The notes beneath the pieces are model-generated. The model had not been told where the DNA came from, made no database searches, and saw only the letters and a program-made list of their open reading frames with translations. The translations under genes and the position numbers were made by a program. Below are positions 51,353 through 60,361 of a DNA stretch of 64,000 bases, piece after piece (within the stretch, counting starts at the first letter, position 1; each line of letters starts with the position of its first letter). Location: assembly GCA_050258375.1 (NCBI GenBank), contig JBLMYQ010000082.1:1-64000 (forward strand), given 5' to 3'. Source of the DNA: JBLMYQ01 sp050258375 (lineage in GTDB: Bacteria; Bacillota; Clostridia; Acetivibrionales; UBA4821).

Positions 51353-52789
51353 TTACTTCTTCCATCTCAACACAGGCTGCCTTGCTGCCTGTGTTTCATT
51401 CAGCCTTCTTACAGGAGTATTATGCGGAGCATGCTTTAGTAACTCCGGAGAATTTACCGCCTCTTCAGCAATCTTATTCATAATCTCAATAAAGCTGTCC
51501 AAGGTCTCCTTTGATTCTGTTTCGGTAGGTTCAATCATCATGGCTTCCTTAACAATAAGCGGAAAATATATCGTAGGAGGATGAATCTCAAAATCCAACA
51601 GCCTCTTTGCAATATCAAGGGTTGTGATTCCCTCTTGCCTTTCTTTTAATCCTGCAAGAACAAATTCATGCATACAAAGTCTGGAATAAGGCAGATTATA
51701 TTTTTCCTTCAATCTGTTCATCATATAATTGGCACTTAGAACAGCCGTCTCGCTTGCCGCCTTTAGCCCTTCTGCTCCCATAGAAAGAATATATGAATAC
51801 GCTTTTAATATTACATTAAAGTTTCCGTAAAATGCTTTAACCTTACCAATTGAATTAGGTCTATCATAATCAAAAAAGTATCTTTCTCCATCCTTCTCTA
51901 CTAATGGGACTGGAAGAAACGGCTCTAGATGTTTCTTTACGCCTACAGGTCCGCTTCCCGGACCTCCTCCTCCATGAGGGGTAGAAAATGTCTTATGCAA
52001 ATTCAAATGAACAACATCAAAGCCCATATCACCAGGTCTTGTTATTCCCATTATGGCATTCAGGTTTGCTCCATCGTAATATAAAAGACCTCCGGCATCA
52101 TGTACAATTTTGCTGATTTCAGTTATATTAGGGTCAAACAATCCCAGTGTATTCGGATTTGTAAGCATCAACCCTGCTGTATCCTCTCCGACAGCCTGTT
52201 TAAGTGCCTCAATATTTACTCCGCCATTGTCATCTGATTTTACTTCAACAATCTTATACCCAACCATTGAAGCAGTTGCAGGATTGGTTCCATGCGCAGA
52301 ATCAGGAATGATTATCTTGTCTCTTTTTTTGTCACCTTGTGACTCATGATAAGCCTTTATTATCATAATACCAGTAAGCTCGCCATGAGCTCCGGCTGCA
52401 GGCTGTAGGGATACTCTATCCATACCTGTTATTTCGCAAAGGATTTTATCCATATTGTACATAACCTCAAGTGCTCCCTGCGCAAGCTCTTCAGGAGCAT
52501 AAGGATGAATACCGGAAAAACCATCTAACACTGCAATATCCTCATTAATTTTTGGATTGTACTTCATGGTGCACGAACCTAAAGGATAGAAGCCATTGTC
52601 TAATCCATGATTCCTTCTTGAAAGTGCGGTATAATGCCTTACAACATCAACCTCACTCACTTCAGGAATTTCAGGCTCTTCCTGTCGCCAATATGAAATT
52701 GGTATATTAAGCTGCTGCTGTTCTATATCAAGTTGAGGAAGATTTGCTCCTACCTTCCCTTCCTTACTTAGTTCAAAAATCAAATTCAT
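51353..52789 (-). CDS. gcvPB: Glycine dehydrogenase (decarboxylating), subunit 2
   Basis: The PLP-binding half of P-protein of the glycine cleavage system, which decarboxylates glycine and passes aminomethyl to lipoyl-GcvH. The 478 residues contain the PLP Lys in VHLNLHKTFSTPHGGGG and PLGSCTMKYNPKINE near 70. The split P-protein (PA plus PB) is common in Firmicutes. It is the last gene of the gcv operon, 128 bp after gcvPA, with GGAGG before its ATG. Confidence 0.96.
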   Translation of the reverse strand: MNLIFELSKEGKVGANLPQLDIEQQQLNIPISYWRQEEPEIPEVSEVDVVRHYTALSRRNHGLDNGFYPLGSCTMKYNPKINEDIAVLDGFSGIHPYAPEELAQGALEVMYNMDKILCEITGMDRVSLQPAAGAHGELTGIMIIKAYHESQGDKKRDKIIIPDSAHGTNPATASMVGYKIVEVKSDDNGGVNIEALKQAVGEDTAGLMLTNPNTLGLFDPNITEISKIVHDAGGLLYYDGANLNAIMGITRPGDMGFDVVHLNLHKTFSTPHGGGGPGSGPVGVKKHLEPFLPVPLVEKDGERYFFDYDRPNSIGKVKAFYGNFNVILKAYSYILSMGAEGLKAASETAVLSANYMMNRLKEKYNLPYSRLCMHEFVLAGLKERQEGITTLDIAKRLLDFEIHPPTIYFPLIVKEAMMIEPTETESKETLDSFIEIMNKIAEEAVNSPELLKHAPHNTPVRRLNETQAARQPVLRWKK

Positions 52790-52917
52790 AACTTACCTCC
52801 ATTTAAATCTGAAAAACTAAATTTCTTATTCATATAATTAACTGCAAATAATTTATGAATAAAATTTTTTGACCCAATTGAAATGCCTCTAAGTCAAAAC
52901 GTTCGTGAACCACTTCT

Positions 52918-54246
52918 CTATTTTAGTCTATCAACCAACTTATCTACGTCCTCTTTTGTACAAACTTCAGTAACACAATACAAAATACAGTTCTTAAGCT
53001 CAGGATAATCCTTTTCAAGCTCATATCCACCTATTATTCCATTATCAGCCAGCATTTTATTAATTTCCTTGGCAGACCTTTCTGACCTGATTACAAATTC
53101 ATGAAAATATGGGCTTATAAACTCCATGCTGTATCCTTCAATATTGTCAATCTTCTGAGCCATGTATCTCGCCTTTTGTGCACATATTTCTGCAATGTGC
53201 TTTAAACCATTTTTCCCCACACAACTCAGGTAAGCTCCAACAGCAAGTGCATTTAGCGCTTGATTTGAGCATATATTTGAACTCGCCTTTTCTCTTCTAA
53301 TATGCTGTTCCCTTGCCTGAAGCGTGAGTACAAATCCTCTTTTGCCATCTGCATCAATCGTTTCACCAACTATTCTTCCGGGAAGCTTTCTAATAAATTT
53401 TTCCTTAACTGCCATAAATCCAATAAAAGGACCTCCGAATGAAACAGGATTACCAAGTGGCTGACCATCGCCTATTGCGATGTCAGCTCCCAATTCTGCC
53501 GGCGGCTTGAGAATACCTAAAGAAATAGGATTAGCACTCATAACCGTTACTCCTCCGCTGTTATGAACCATTTCAAATATATCCTTACAAGGCTCAATAC
53601 ATCCGAAAAAGTTTGGGCTCTGCAATATTATTCCCGCAGTCTTGTCATCAAGCTTTACTTTCAAGTCTTCAATATCAGTTATTCCATTTTTATGGCCTAA
53701 CTCGGTTACTTCCAGTCCATGTGCTTTCCCATATGTAAAAATAACCTTTCTGGTTTCAGGATTGATTGTTGAAGATATAAGGATTTTTGTTTTTCCCGTT
53801 ATGTCTGCACACATAAATGCTGCTTCAGCTGCAGCTGTTGAACCATCATAAACAGAGGCATTAGAAGCATCCATTCCAGTCAGCTCACAAATCATTGTCT
53901 GATATTCAAAAATAGTCTGGAGCGTTCCCTGGCTTATCTCAGGCTGATATGGCGTATATGCAGTATAAAACTCAGAGCGTGTTATAACATGTTTTACGAC
54001 AGATGGTATAAAGTGGTTATATGCTCCAGCCCCCCTAAAGCACAAAAAATCCGAAGCATTTTTTTTACTCAGATTCTTAAAGTATCTTTTTATTTCTATT
54101 TCCGATTTTGGAATTGGAAGCTTAAGCTTTCTATTTAATTTGATTTCTTCAGGAATATCTTTAAAAAGTTCTTTGATTCCAGATAATCCAATCTCTTCAA
54201 GCATTTCTTTTCTATCATTATCTGTTATTGGAATATAAGAATTCAT
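52918..54246 (-). CDS. gcvPA: Glycine dehydrogenase (decarboxylating), subunit 1
   Basis: The partner of GcvPB, 442 residues, homologous to the N-terminal half of single-chain P-protein. It shows YIPITDNDRKEMLEEIG, the conserved FRGAGAYNHFIPSVV, YTPYQPEISQGTLQTIFEYQ (in its parts) and GGPFIGFMAVKEKF. It acts with GcvPB as an alpha2beta2 enzyme. Spacing to gcvH is 62 bp and contains a dispersed hairpin repeat. Confidence 0.96.
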   Translation of the reverse strand: MNSYIPITDNDRKEMLEEIGLSGIKELFKDIPEEIKLNRKLKLPIPKSEIEIKRYFKNLSKKNASDFLCFRGAGAYNHFIPSVVKHVITRSEFYTAYTPYQPEISQGTLQTIFEYQTMICELTGMDASNASVYDGSTAAAEAAFMCADITGKTKILISSTINPETRKVIFTYGKAHGLEVTELGHKNGITDIEDLKVKLDDKTAGIILQSPNFFGCIEPCKDIFEMVHNSGGVTVMSANPISLGILKPPAELGADIAIGDGQPLGNPVSFGGPFIGFMAVKEKFIRKLPGRIVGETIDADGKRGFVLTLQAREQHIRREKASSNICSNQALNALAVGAYLSCVGKNGLKHIAEICAQKARYMAQKIDNIEGYSMEFISPYFHEFVIRSERSAKEINKMLADNGIIGGYELEKDYPELKNCILYCVTEVCTKEDVDKLVDRLK

Positions 54247-54269
54247 AACATAAATCCTTTCTCAAATTA

Positions 54270-54297
54270 GTCCCCTCTCTATTTTAATAGAGGAGGC
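54270..54297. repeat. Dispersed CCCCTCT hairpin between gcvH and gcvPA
   Basis: TCCCCTCTCTATTTTAATAG continuing AGGAGG makes a hairpin of the same kind as those at 5130 and 30161. It lies inside an operon and could tune the ratio of GcvH to GcvP transcripts. Confidence 0.6.
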
Positions 54298-54308
54298 TAA
54301 GGCATAAG

Positions 54309-54686
54309 CTATTCTTTACAAATATCTTCATACTGCTCTTTGGTAAGCATTTTCTCAAATTCTGTTAAATTACTCGTTTCTATAGCAATTAACCAGTTTT
54401 CATACGGTGCCTGGTTTATTTTTTCAGGTGAATCCAAAAGCACTTCATTAACCTCAACAACCTTCCCGCTTAATGGCGTATAAATATCAGACACAGCTTT
54501 TACCGATTCAACAACTCCGATTGAGTCTCCTGCTTTGATTACCTTGCCTTGCTGAGGAAGCTCAACAAAAACAATATCTCCCATAGCATGCTGGGCATGG
54601 TCGGAAATTCCAATATAAGCTTTTTCGCCTTCTATTCGAGCCCATTCATGTGTGCTTGCAAATTTGACGTTATCTGGTACGTTCAT
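54309..54686 (-). CDS. gcvH: Glycine cleavage system H protein
   Basis: The 125-residue lipoylated carrier that shuttles the aminomethyl group between P, T and L proteins. The lipoyl Lys is in GVVESVKAVSDIYTPLSG (near residue 60) and the family start KFASTHEWARIEG is present. AGGGAGGT stands before the ATG. It lies between the inserted amidohydrolase gene and gcvPA. Confidence 0.97.
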   Translation of the reverse strand: MNVPDNVKFASTHEWARIEGEKAYIGISDHAQHAMGDIVFVELPQQGKVIKAGDSIGVVESVKAVSDIYTPLSGKVVEVNEVLLDSPEKINQAPYENWLIAIETSNLTEFEKMLTKEQYEDICKE

Positions 54687-54703
54687 TACAATACCTCCCT
54701 CTG

Positions 54704-55492
54704 CTAATTGATATCAAATACCTTTTGTGCATTTTTATAAAATACTGCCTGTCTGTCTTCTTCATTCTCAAATAATTCTTCAATCAATTTTATATAAATA
54801 TCAACCTCATTAAGGTAGGTATCATTGCCCATAAAATCAGTACCAAATAAAACCTGGTCTGTTATTCCTGGATAATATTTAAATGCCTTTTTGATATCCT
54901 CCTTAAATACTTCATATGTATCCACATCAAGAATTCCGGAAATATCTGCATAGACATTATTATTTTTATTAAGCACCATGGCTGTTTCCATTATATATGG
55001 GAACCCAAAATGTGTAATAATAAATTTAGTATCCGGATATCTGGTAGCAGCTTCATCAATGTAAACAGGGTTTACGTATTGAAGCTGTGCCTGACTATTC
55101 TCGAATTGATATAACGCCCCCGAATGCAGTATTACTGGGATGTTTTGTTCATGTGCAAATACATAAACCGGAAGTACTCTTTCATTATATGGATAAAAAT
55201 GTTGATATCCGGGATACAGCTTAATTCCTTTTATCTTATTGGTATTTTCCATTTTTTCTTTTATTTCTTCAATCTGGTTTAGAATATTAATCTCAAAATC
55301 TATACTCTCAATAAGATACAAATTGGAGTTATTCTCAACAAAATCATTTACCCCTTCATCTCTTCCTTCAAACGTTCCACCACAAAAATCCTTTATTAAT
55401 TTTATACATATAAAAGCATCCGCAGGATGTTTTTCAAGATACTCATTAAGGATATCATGGTTGAATATATGGGTATGTGCATCTATAATCAC
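54704..55492 (-). CDS. Amidohydrolase-type TIM-barrel protein inside the gcv operon
   Basis: A 262-residue amidohydrolase-2-like metalloenzyme. Metal ligands are in IIDAHTHIF (HxH), PVILHSGALYQF, FIITHFGFPYI and the final Asp in VLFGTDFMGND. Such enzymes act as amidohydrolases or decarboxylases; the substrate cannot be told. It lies 4 bp after gcvT and 17 bp before gcvH, so it is certainly co-transcribed. It is not a known part of glycine cleavage. Confidence 0.85.
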   Translation of the reverse strand: MIIDAHTHIFNHDILNEYLEKHPADAFICIKLIKDFCGGTFEGRDEGVNDFVENNSNLYLIESIDFEINILNQIEEIKEKMENTNKIKGIKLYPGYQHFYPYNERVLPVYVFAHEQNIPVILHSGALYQFENSQAQLQYVNPVYIDEAATRYPDTKFIITHFGFPYIMETAMVLNKNNNVYADISGILDVDTYEVFKEDIKKAFKYYPGITDQVLFGTDFMGNDTYLNEVDIYIKLIEELFENEEDRQAVFYKNAQKVFDIN

Positions 55493-55496
55493 TTTT

Positions 55497-56618
55497 TTAC
55501 CTCCTGTAAAATGGTGTTATAACAGTTTTTGCAAGGATTGGTTTTTCTCTTATTTGTATATATAATTCCTGTCCCTCAATTATTTTTCCGTTCTCTTCAA
55601 TATCTATCTTCCCTGAATCAACAAGTGCCAGCGCCAGATTTTTATTTAAATTCGGACAGAATGAGCCGGTTGTTACAGTTCCAATTATATTCCCGTCAAT
55701 AATTACAGGATAACCACCTCTAGGTATTCCCCTCTCAATCATTTCTATACCTATAAGCATACGAGGTATCCCATTTTCTTTTTGTTTTATAAGCGCTTCT
55801 TTGCCAATGAAATCTGATTTGTCAAATTTTATATATCTTTCAAGCCCTGCCTCTAAAGGTGTAATATCATCAGCAAGCTCATGTCCGTATAACGGCATAC
55901 ATGCTTCAAATCTTAAAGTATCTCTCGCTCCTAACCCGACAGGAACAGCTCCCATATCCTTACCGGCTTCTAAAATGCTTCTCCATAAATCTGGTGCATC
56001 CTTTGGCGAGCAGTAGATTTCAAAGCCATCTTCACCTGTATATCCTGTTCTGGAAACAATACATTTAAGGTTTGAAACAAACACTTCTCTTTCAAAAGAA
56101 TAATATTTAAGGGAATTTAGACTAAAATCAGTTAACTTTGATAGAATTTTCAAAGCTTTAGGCCCTTGGATAGCTAATTGAGCAGTTTGCCCTGATACGT
56201 TTTCCACAAAAACCTCTTTGGGAGAATGTTGTTTTATCCATTTCAAATCCTTATCAATATTTGATGCATTAACTACAAGCATATACTCATTATTTCCAAG
56301 CTTGTATACCAAAATGTCATCAACAACACCGCCCTTGTTATTGCATAAATGCGCATATCTGATTTTCCCTCTTTTTAAAGAAGAAATCTCGTTTGCCAGA
56401 AGATACTCTAAAAAGCTGGTGGCTTCTTCTCCAAAGACGAGGATTTCCCCCATATGAGAAACATCAAATAATCCCACACTGCTTCTTACAGCTTTATGCT
56501 CATCAATTATACCTGAAAACTGAACCGGAAGTGCCCAGCCTGCAAAATCTACAACCTTTCCTCCGTATTCACTATAAATATCAAACAAAGGTGTTTTCAA
56601 TAAATTATCCACTTTCAA
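55497..56618 (-). CDS. gcvT: Aminomethyltransferase (glycine cleavage T protein)
   Basis: Transfers the methylene group from aminomethyl-GcvH to tetrahydrofolate and releases ammonia. The 373 residues have TPLFDIYSEYGGKVVDFAGW, the folate-site VGLFDVSHMGEI and SRTGYTGEDGFEIY; the C-terminal domain begins at about 275 with GIPRGGYPVI. Initiation is at TTG 56618 (AAGGAG 4 bp before) or at GTG 56612, which is better spaced. First of the gcv genes; 16 bp after the CotS-like gene. Confidence 0.96.
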   Translation of the reverse strand: MKVDNLLKTPLFDIYSEYGGKVVDFAGWALPVQFSGIIDEHKAVRSSVGLFDVSHMGEILVFGEEATSFLEYLLANEISSLKRGKIRYAHLCNNKGGVVDDILVYKLGNNEYMLVVNASNIDKDLKWIKQHSPKEVFVENVSGQTAQLAIQGPKALKILSKLTDFSLNSLKYYSFEREVFVSNLKCIVSRTGYTGEDGFEIYCSPKDAPDLWRSILEAGKDMGAVPVGLGARDTLRFEACMPLYGHELADDITPLEAGLERYIKFDKSDFIGKEALIKQKENGIPRMLIGIEMIERGIPRGGYPVIIDGNIIGTVTTGSFCPNLNKNLALALVDSGKIDIEENGKIIEGQELYIQIREKPILAKTVITPFYRR

Positions 56619-56634
56619 GCAGCTCCTTATATTT

Positions 56635-57636
56635 CTACACTCTTAGCCCTACCTGGCTTTTAAACTTAGTGATAAAATCTCTATAAACCTCTTTTTCCTT
56701 AACTACATCCATGAGCTTATTGTAAAAGCCATTTTCAGGTCGTGTTCTTCTACTATTATAATACCGGTTTGCGATTCTCCAAAACTTCTGCGGAAACTCC
56801 ATTAGTGCAATAAGCACATCCATTTCTTCATTGTCAATTTTGCTGATTGTATCATACCAATTCAGAACTTGTAATGCAATATCTACATTCCAATTATATT
56901 CACCCATAATTTTTCTTAGGAAGCTTGCAATATCATATATTCTTACTTCACTGCATAAATAATCAAAGTTCTGCAAATGAAGATTTTCACTGCCATCAAA
57001 TGTAAGATTATGAAACGAATAATCTCTATGACAGTATTCCCTTTTTTCTTTCGCTTTCTGCACAATTTTTAGATAAGCCGGGGAGTAGATTATCTCTATG
57101 GATGAATAGCTTCTTTCTATAAAGAAGTCAACATTATCAATAAATAAAAAATCAAATCTATTTCTACTTTTTTGAGCAACTTTTTTAAGCCTTAATAATT
57201 CTTCACTTCTTTTCGTAAGAGTTGACGGAAGCTGCCCCAGCTCATCACGCAATTTAATCCCTGCCGGAGGCAAATATCCCTCTATTCCATTATGAAAATT
57301 TGCAAGAGTCTCTGTAGTAATTTTAACATCCTCTTGCTTTTTAAAATCACACTCTTTTCCGTTTATCCAGTCAATAGCAACAAATATTTCATCATTAAAA
57401 ACAATATATGGATTCCCTTCCGGCGACAAATAAAATCTATCAATATAAATAAAACCGTTTTTCACAAGGTATTCCTTAGCATTATGTATAAAAATAAGCC
57501 TATCAATTCCGTATCCTACTTTTTTTATACATATCTGACCCTTCGGAGTAAATACTTTGCACATATCTCTTACAACGCTTACATCACCTTTGAATCCAAA
57601 ACGCTCACTAATATGTTGAGCCTCAGAAATAATCAT
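56635..57636 (-). CDS. CotS-family kinase-like protein
   Basis: A 333-residue protein of the spore-coat CotS/CotI group, which has the aminoglycoside-phosphotransferase/choline-kinase fold. The catalytic loop CHRDYSFHNLTFD (HxDxxxxN) lies near residue 220 and the metal site is in LQNFDYLCSEVRIYDIASFL. The C-terminal NRYYNSRRTRPEN is typical of CotS. The ATG two codons in is preferred, with GGGGG 7 bp upstream. Placed directly ahead of gcvT, an unusual context for a spore protein. Confidence 0.87.
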   Translation of the reverse strand: MIISEAQHISERFGFKGDVSVVRDMCKVFTPKGQICIKKVGYGIDRLIFIHNAKEYLVKNGFIYIDRFYLSPEGNPYIVFNDEIFVAIDWINGKECDFKKQEDVKITTETLANFHNGIEGYLPPAGIKLRDELGQLPSTLTKRSEELLRLKKVAQKSRNRFDFLFIDNVDFFIERSYSSIEIIYSPAYLKIVQKAKEKREYCHRDYSFHNLTFDGSENLHLQNFDYLCSEVRIYDIASFLRKIMGEYNWNVDIALQVLNWYDTISKIDNEEMDVLIALMEFPQKFWRIANRYYNSRRTRPENGFYNKLMDVVKEKEVYRDFITKFKSQVGLRV

Positions 57637-57702
57637 ACACATACCCCCAATTCATAATTAATTTTATGCTGGGTGGTTTGTGTCTATGAGTACAAAGAAA
57701 GG

Positions 57703-58551
57703 TTATATAGTTTTTACTAAAAATGTTGATTTATATTTTATCTTCATGTGGTCAAACGCAAGCTTGGCTTCCTCTGAGTTTTTGAATATCCCATATACAG
57801 TTGAGCCGCTTCCTGACATTAATGACCCTTCTGCCCCTGTTCTTAATAATTCTTCCTTTATTTCATCTATAACCGGATATTCAACTGCTGTAACTGATTC
57901 GAGCGCATTATACAGACTTTTGCCTACTTCTTGGAGATCATGATTTTTCATATTATCAATAAGTTTCTCTGTGCAAGGCTTGGTCATGGGTTTATTATCA
58001 ATATATTTTCCAAAAACATAAGCAGTTGATACAGAAAAATTCGGTTTAACCATAACTACATCAATACTACTAAAACTATCCAGCTGTGTAATCCTTTCAC
58101 CTATTCCTTCTACAAGAGCAGTTCCGCCAATAACACAAAAAGGAACATCCGCTCCAACCTTTTTACCAAGCTGTGAAAGATGTTCTGACGTTTGTCCAAG
58201 TTCAAACAAGCTGTTCATTCCTTTTATTACCCCAGCTGCATCAGCACTTCCTCCTGCCAATCCTGCACCTATTGGGATATTCTTTTCAATCTCTATCTTA
58301 ACTCCATCTTTGATTCCAAATTTATCAAGCATTAGCTTTGCCGCTTTACTAGCAGTATTTTTCTCTCCTGTTGGAATATTTGCATTAACTATCAGCTCAA
58401 TTCCCTCACTAATTTTTGTCAGCTTTATTTCATCGTAGAGAGAAACTGTCTGCATAATCATTTTAAGGTCATGATATCCGTCAGACCTCTTTCCAATAAC
58501 ATCAAGATACAGATTAATTTTCGCAGGAGCCTTTATTGAAAGTTGATTAAT
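57703..58551 (-). CDS. ispE: 4-diphosphocytidyl-2-C-methyl-D-erythritol kinase, non-canonical start
   Basis: A GHMP kinase of the MEP isoprenoid pathway. GIGAGLAGGSADAAGV-type ATP loop (IPIGAGLAGGSADAA) and the C-terminal LMSGSGSTVYGIF are present. The essential N-terminal motif KAPAKINLYLDVIGKRSDGY is encoded in frame upstream of the first ATG (58461). Between the in-frame TGA and that motif there is no ATG, GTG or TTG. The best candidate is ATT at 58551, with GGGGGAAGGA ahead, giving 282 residues, the normal length; ATA at 58536 is another. Starting at 58461 would leave a truncated enzyme. Confidence 0.85.
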   Translation of the reverse strand: MNQLSIKAPAKINLYLDVIGKRSDGYHDLKMIMQTVSLYDEIKLTKISEGIELIVNANIPTGEKNTASKAAKLMLDKFGIKDGVKIEIEKNIPIGAGLAGGSADAAGVIKGMNSLFELGQTSEHLSQLGKKVGADVPFCVIGGTALVEGIGERITQLDSFSSIDVVMVKPNFSVSTAYVFGKYIDNKPMTKPCTEKLIDNMKNHDLQEVGKSLYNALESVTAVEYPVIDEIKEELLRTGAEGSLMSGSGSTVYGIFKNSEEAKLAFDHMKIKYKSTFLVKTI

Positions 58552-58659
58552 AAGTCCTTCCCCCTTCCTACCCTTCCTCCGAAATCAAGGAAAGGAATCA
58601 GTTAGATATTAGAATTTTAGTCCCTAAGAAATCACTAATTCTTCCAGATAGATAGAAAG

Positions 58660-59958
58660 TTAGATGTCATTTCTTATCAAATCTTCATACGTTTCCCTGT
58701 TCACAATAACCTTGTGTGTTCCCTTATTAACCATTACAACCGCAGGTCGCGGAATTCTGTTGTAATTGCTTGACATTGAATAATTATAAGCTCCCGTAGA
58801 CATTACTGCAATAATATCTCCCACTTCAGCCATCTGAAGCTTCATGCCTTCACCTATCAAATCACCGGATTCACAGCATTTGCCCGCAAGCGTTATAACA
58901 TCATCTTTAGGCTCATTAGCTTTATTTGCAGAAACCACCTCATACTCTGCCTGATATAATATATACCGTGGATTATCAGACATTCCGCCATCTATAGAAA
59001 CATATTTGCGTATCCCGGGAATCTCTTTGACCGAGCCTACAGTATAAAGAGTAATTCCTGCAGAACCTACAATTGATCTTCCAGGTTCAATTAGAATTTT
59101 CGGAATATCAATTCCTTTTTCTTTTGCGGCATCCTTTATTTTGCCCGAAGCGGCTTCCAAAAAATTTTCATATTTTTCATGCTCTTGCTCCGAAGTATAT
59201 TTTATTCCGAATCCACCGCCAAGATTAAGTTCTTTTATTATTATCCCAAACCTTTGCTTTATTTCAAAAATAAAGTTCATCATAACTTCAGCCGCTTCTA
59301 CAAAAGGATTTACATCGAATATCTGAGAACCAATATGGCAGTGCAATCCAATAACATTTATATTCTTTAGCTTACTTGCCTTTTCAATTATTTCAACTGC
59401 TTCCCCGGTTTCAAGTGCAAAGCCAAACTTTGAATCAATCTGCCCTGTTTTTATAAATTCATGAGTATGCGCTTCTATTCCGGGCTTTATTCTGAAACTA
59501 ACATCAGAAATTATTCCTTTTCTTTGTGCTAAAAGGTTTATTCTCTCAAGCTCTTCAATATTATCAACGATTATTCGTCCAATATTATTGTCTAAAGCCA
59601 GCTGAATTTCTTCAAGCGTTTTATTGTTTCCATGAAAGTATATTTTATCTGCTGGAAACCCAGCCTTGATAGCTGTATATAGTTCTCCGCCTGAAACCAC
59701 ATCCAGCCCCAAGCCTTCTTCTTTGATTATTTTGCAAATATAAAGGGAACAAAAAGCTTTGCTAGCATACAAAACCATTCCATCCCCATCATAAAATTTA
59801 TCCAAAGAGCTCTTAAACGCTCTACAATTTTTCCTGATTAATTCTTCATCCATAACATACAACGGGGTTCCATATTGGCTTGCAAGCTCAATACAATCGC
59901 AGCCTCCTATTTCCAGATGCCCCTTACCATTAACACTTAAAGATTCAGACACAAACAT
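58660..59958 (-). CDS. lysA: Diaminopimelate decarboxylase
   Basis: Makes L-lysine from meso-diaminopimelate, the last step of the pathway. PLP enzyme of fold type III, 432 residues, with the cofactor Lys in VLYASKAFCS (near residue 63), the barrel motif GLHCHIGSQI, the phosphate loop LNLGGGFGI and ILIEPGRSIV, and the specificity/active-site Cys in GKCCESGDLIG. No lysine riboswitch is evident in the short upstream region. Confidence 0.96.
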   Translation of the reverse strand: MFVSESLSVNGKGHLEIGGCDCIELASQYGTPLYVMDEELIRKNCRAFKSSLDKFYDGDGMVLYASKAFCSLYICKIIKEEGLGLDVVSGGELYTAIKAGFPADKIYFHGNNKTLEEIQLALDNNIGRIIVDNIEELERINLLAQRKGIISDVSFRIKPGIEAHTHEFIKTGQIDSKFGFALETGEAVEIIEKASKLKNINVIGLHCHIGSQIFDVNPFVEAAEVMMNFIFEIKQRFGIIIKELNLGGGFGIKYTSEQEHEKYENFLEAASGKIKDAAKEKGIDIPKILIEPGRSIVGSAGITLYTVGSVKEIPGIRKYVSIDGGMSDNPRYILYQAEYEVVSANKANEPKDDVITLAGKCCESGDLIGEGMKLQMAEVGDIIAVMSTGAYNYSMSSNYNRIPRPAVVMVNKGTHKVIVNRETYEDLIRNDI

Positions 59959-60058
59959 TATTCAACACCGCCCGACTGTTTTTTCAAATTTTAGCATTTA
60001 TACAGGCAGGTGTCAATGATAAGGCATTAAGCTCATGTTATAAAATGAGCCTTGTTTA

Positions 60059-60355
60059 ATGGCTAAAATGTATTCTGAGTTTACTGAATTTAAAAAAGAT
60101 ATGACTGACTTTAAAGATGATATGATTGGATTCAAGGACGATATGACCGGCTTTAAAGACGATATGATTGAGTTTAAGGACGATATGACTGGAACTATGA
60201 ATTCCATTAATAAGACAGTTATAAGAATAGAAAATGAACATGGCGAAAAGCTTTCAGCATTGTTTGAAGGCTGGAAGCAAAATACAGACAAGCTTGATAG
60301 AATAGAAAAAGAAATATCCCGCCAAGATGGAGTAATTTTGAGAAAAATCAAATAG
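60059..60355 (+). CDS. Small coiled-coil protein with 7-residue tandem repeats
   Basis: A 98-residue protein. Residues 11-45 are five heptads of the form FKDDMxG (FKKDMTD, FKDDMIG, FKDDMTG, FKDDMIE, FKDDMTG), encoded by five 21-bp tandem repeats at 60089-60193. The second half (VIRIENEHGEKLSALFEGW, KLDRIEKEI) resembles the end of uncharacterised clostridial coiled-coil proteins. There is no ribosome site; a hairpin GCTCAT/ATGAGC (60031-60050) lies directly in front. It may be the remains of a longer gene. Confidence 0.6.
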   Translation: MAKMYSEFTEFKKDMTDFKDDMIGFKDDMTGFKDDMIEFKDDMTGTMNSINKTVIRIENEHGEKLSALFEGWKQNTDKLDRIEKEISRQDGVILRKIK

Positions 60356-60361
60356 AGCTAG

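Noticed and set aside
56619..57702. Glycine riboswitch for the gcv operon
   Set aside because: Only 16 bp lie ahead of gcvT and the 66 bp ahead of the CotS-like gene are too short for a tandem or single glycine aptamer.
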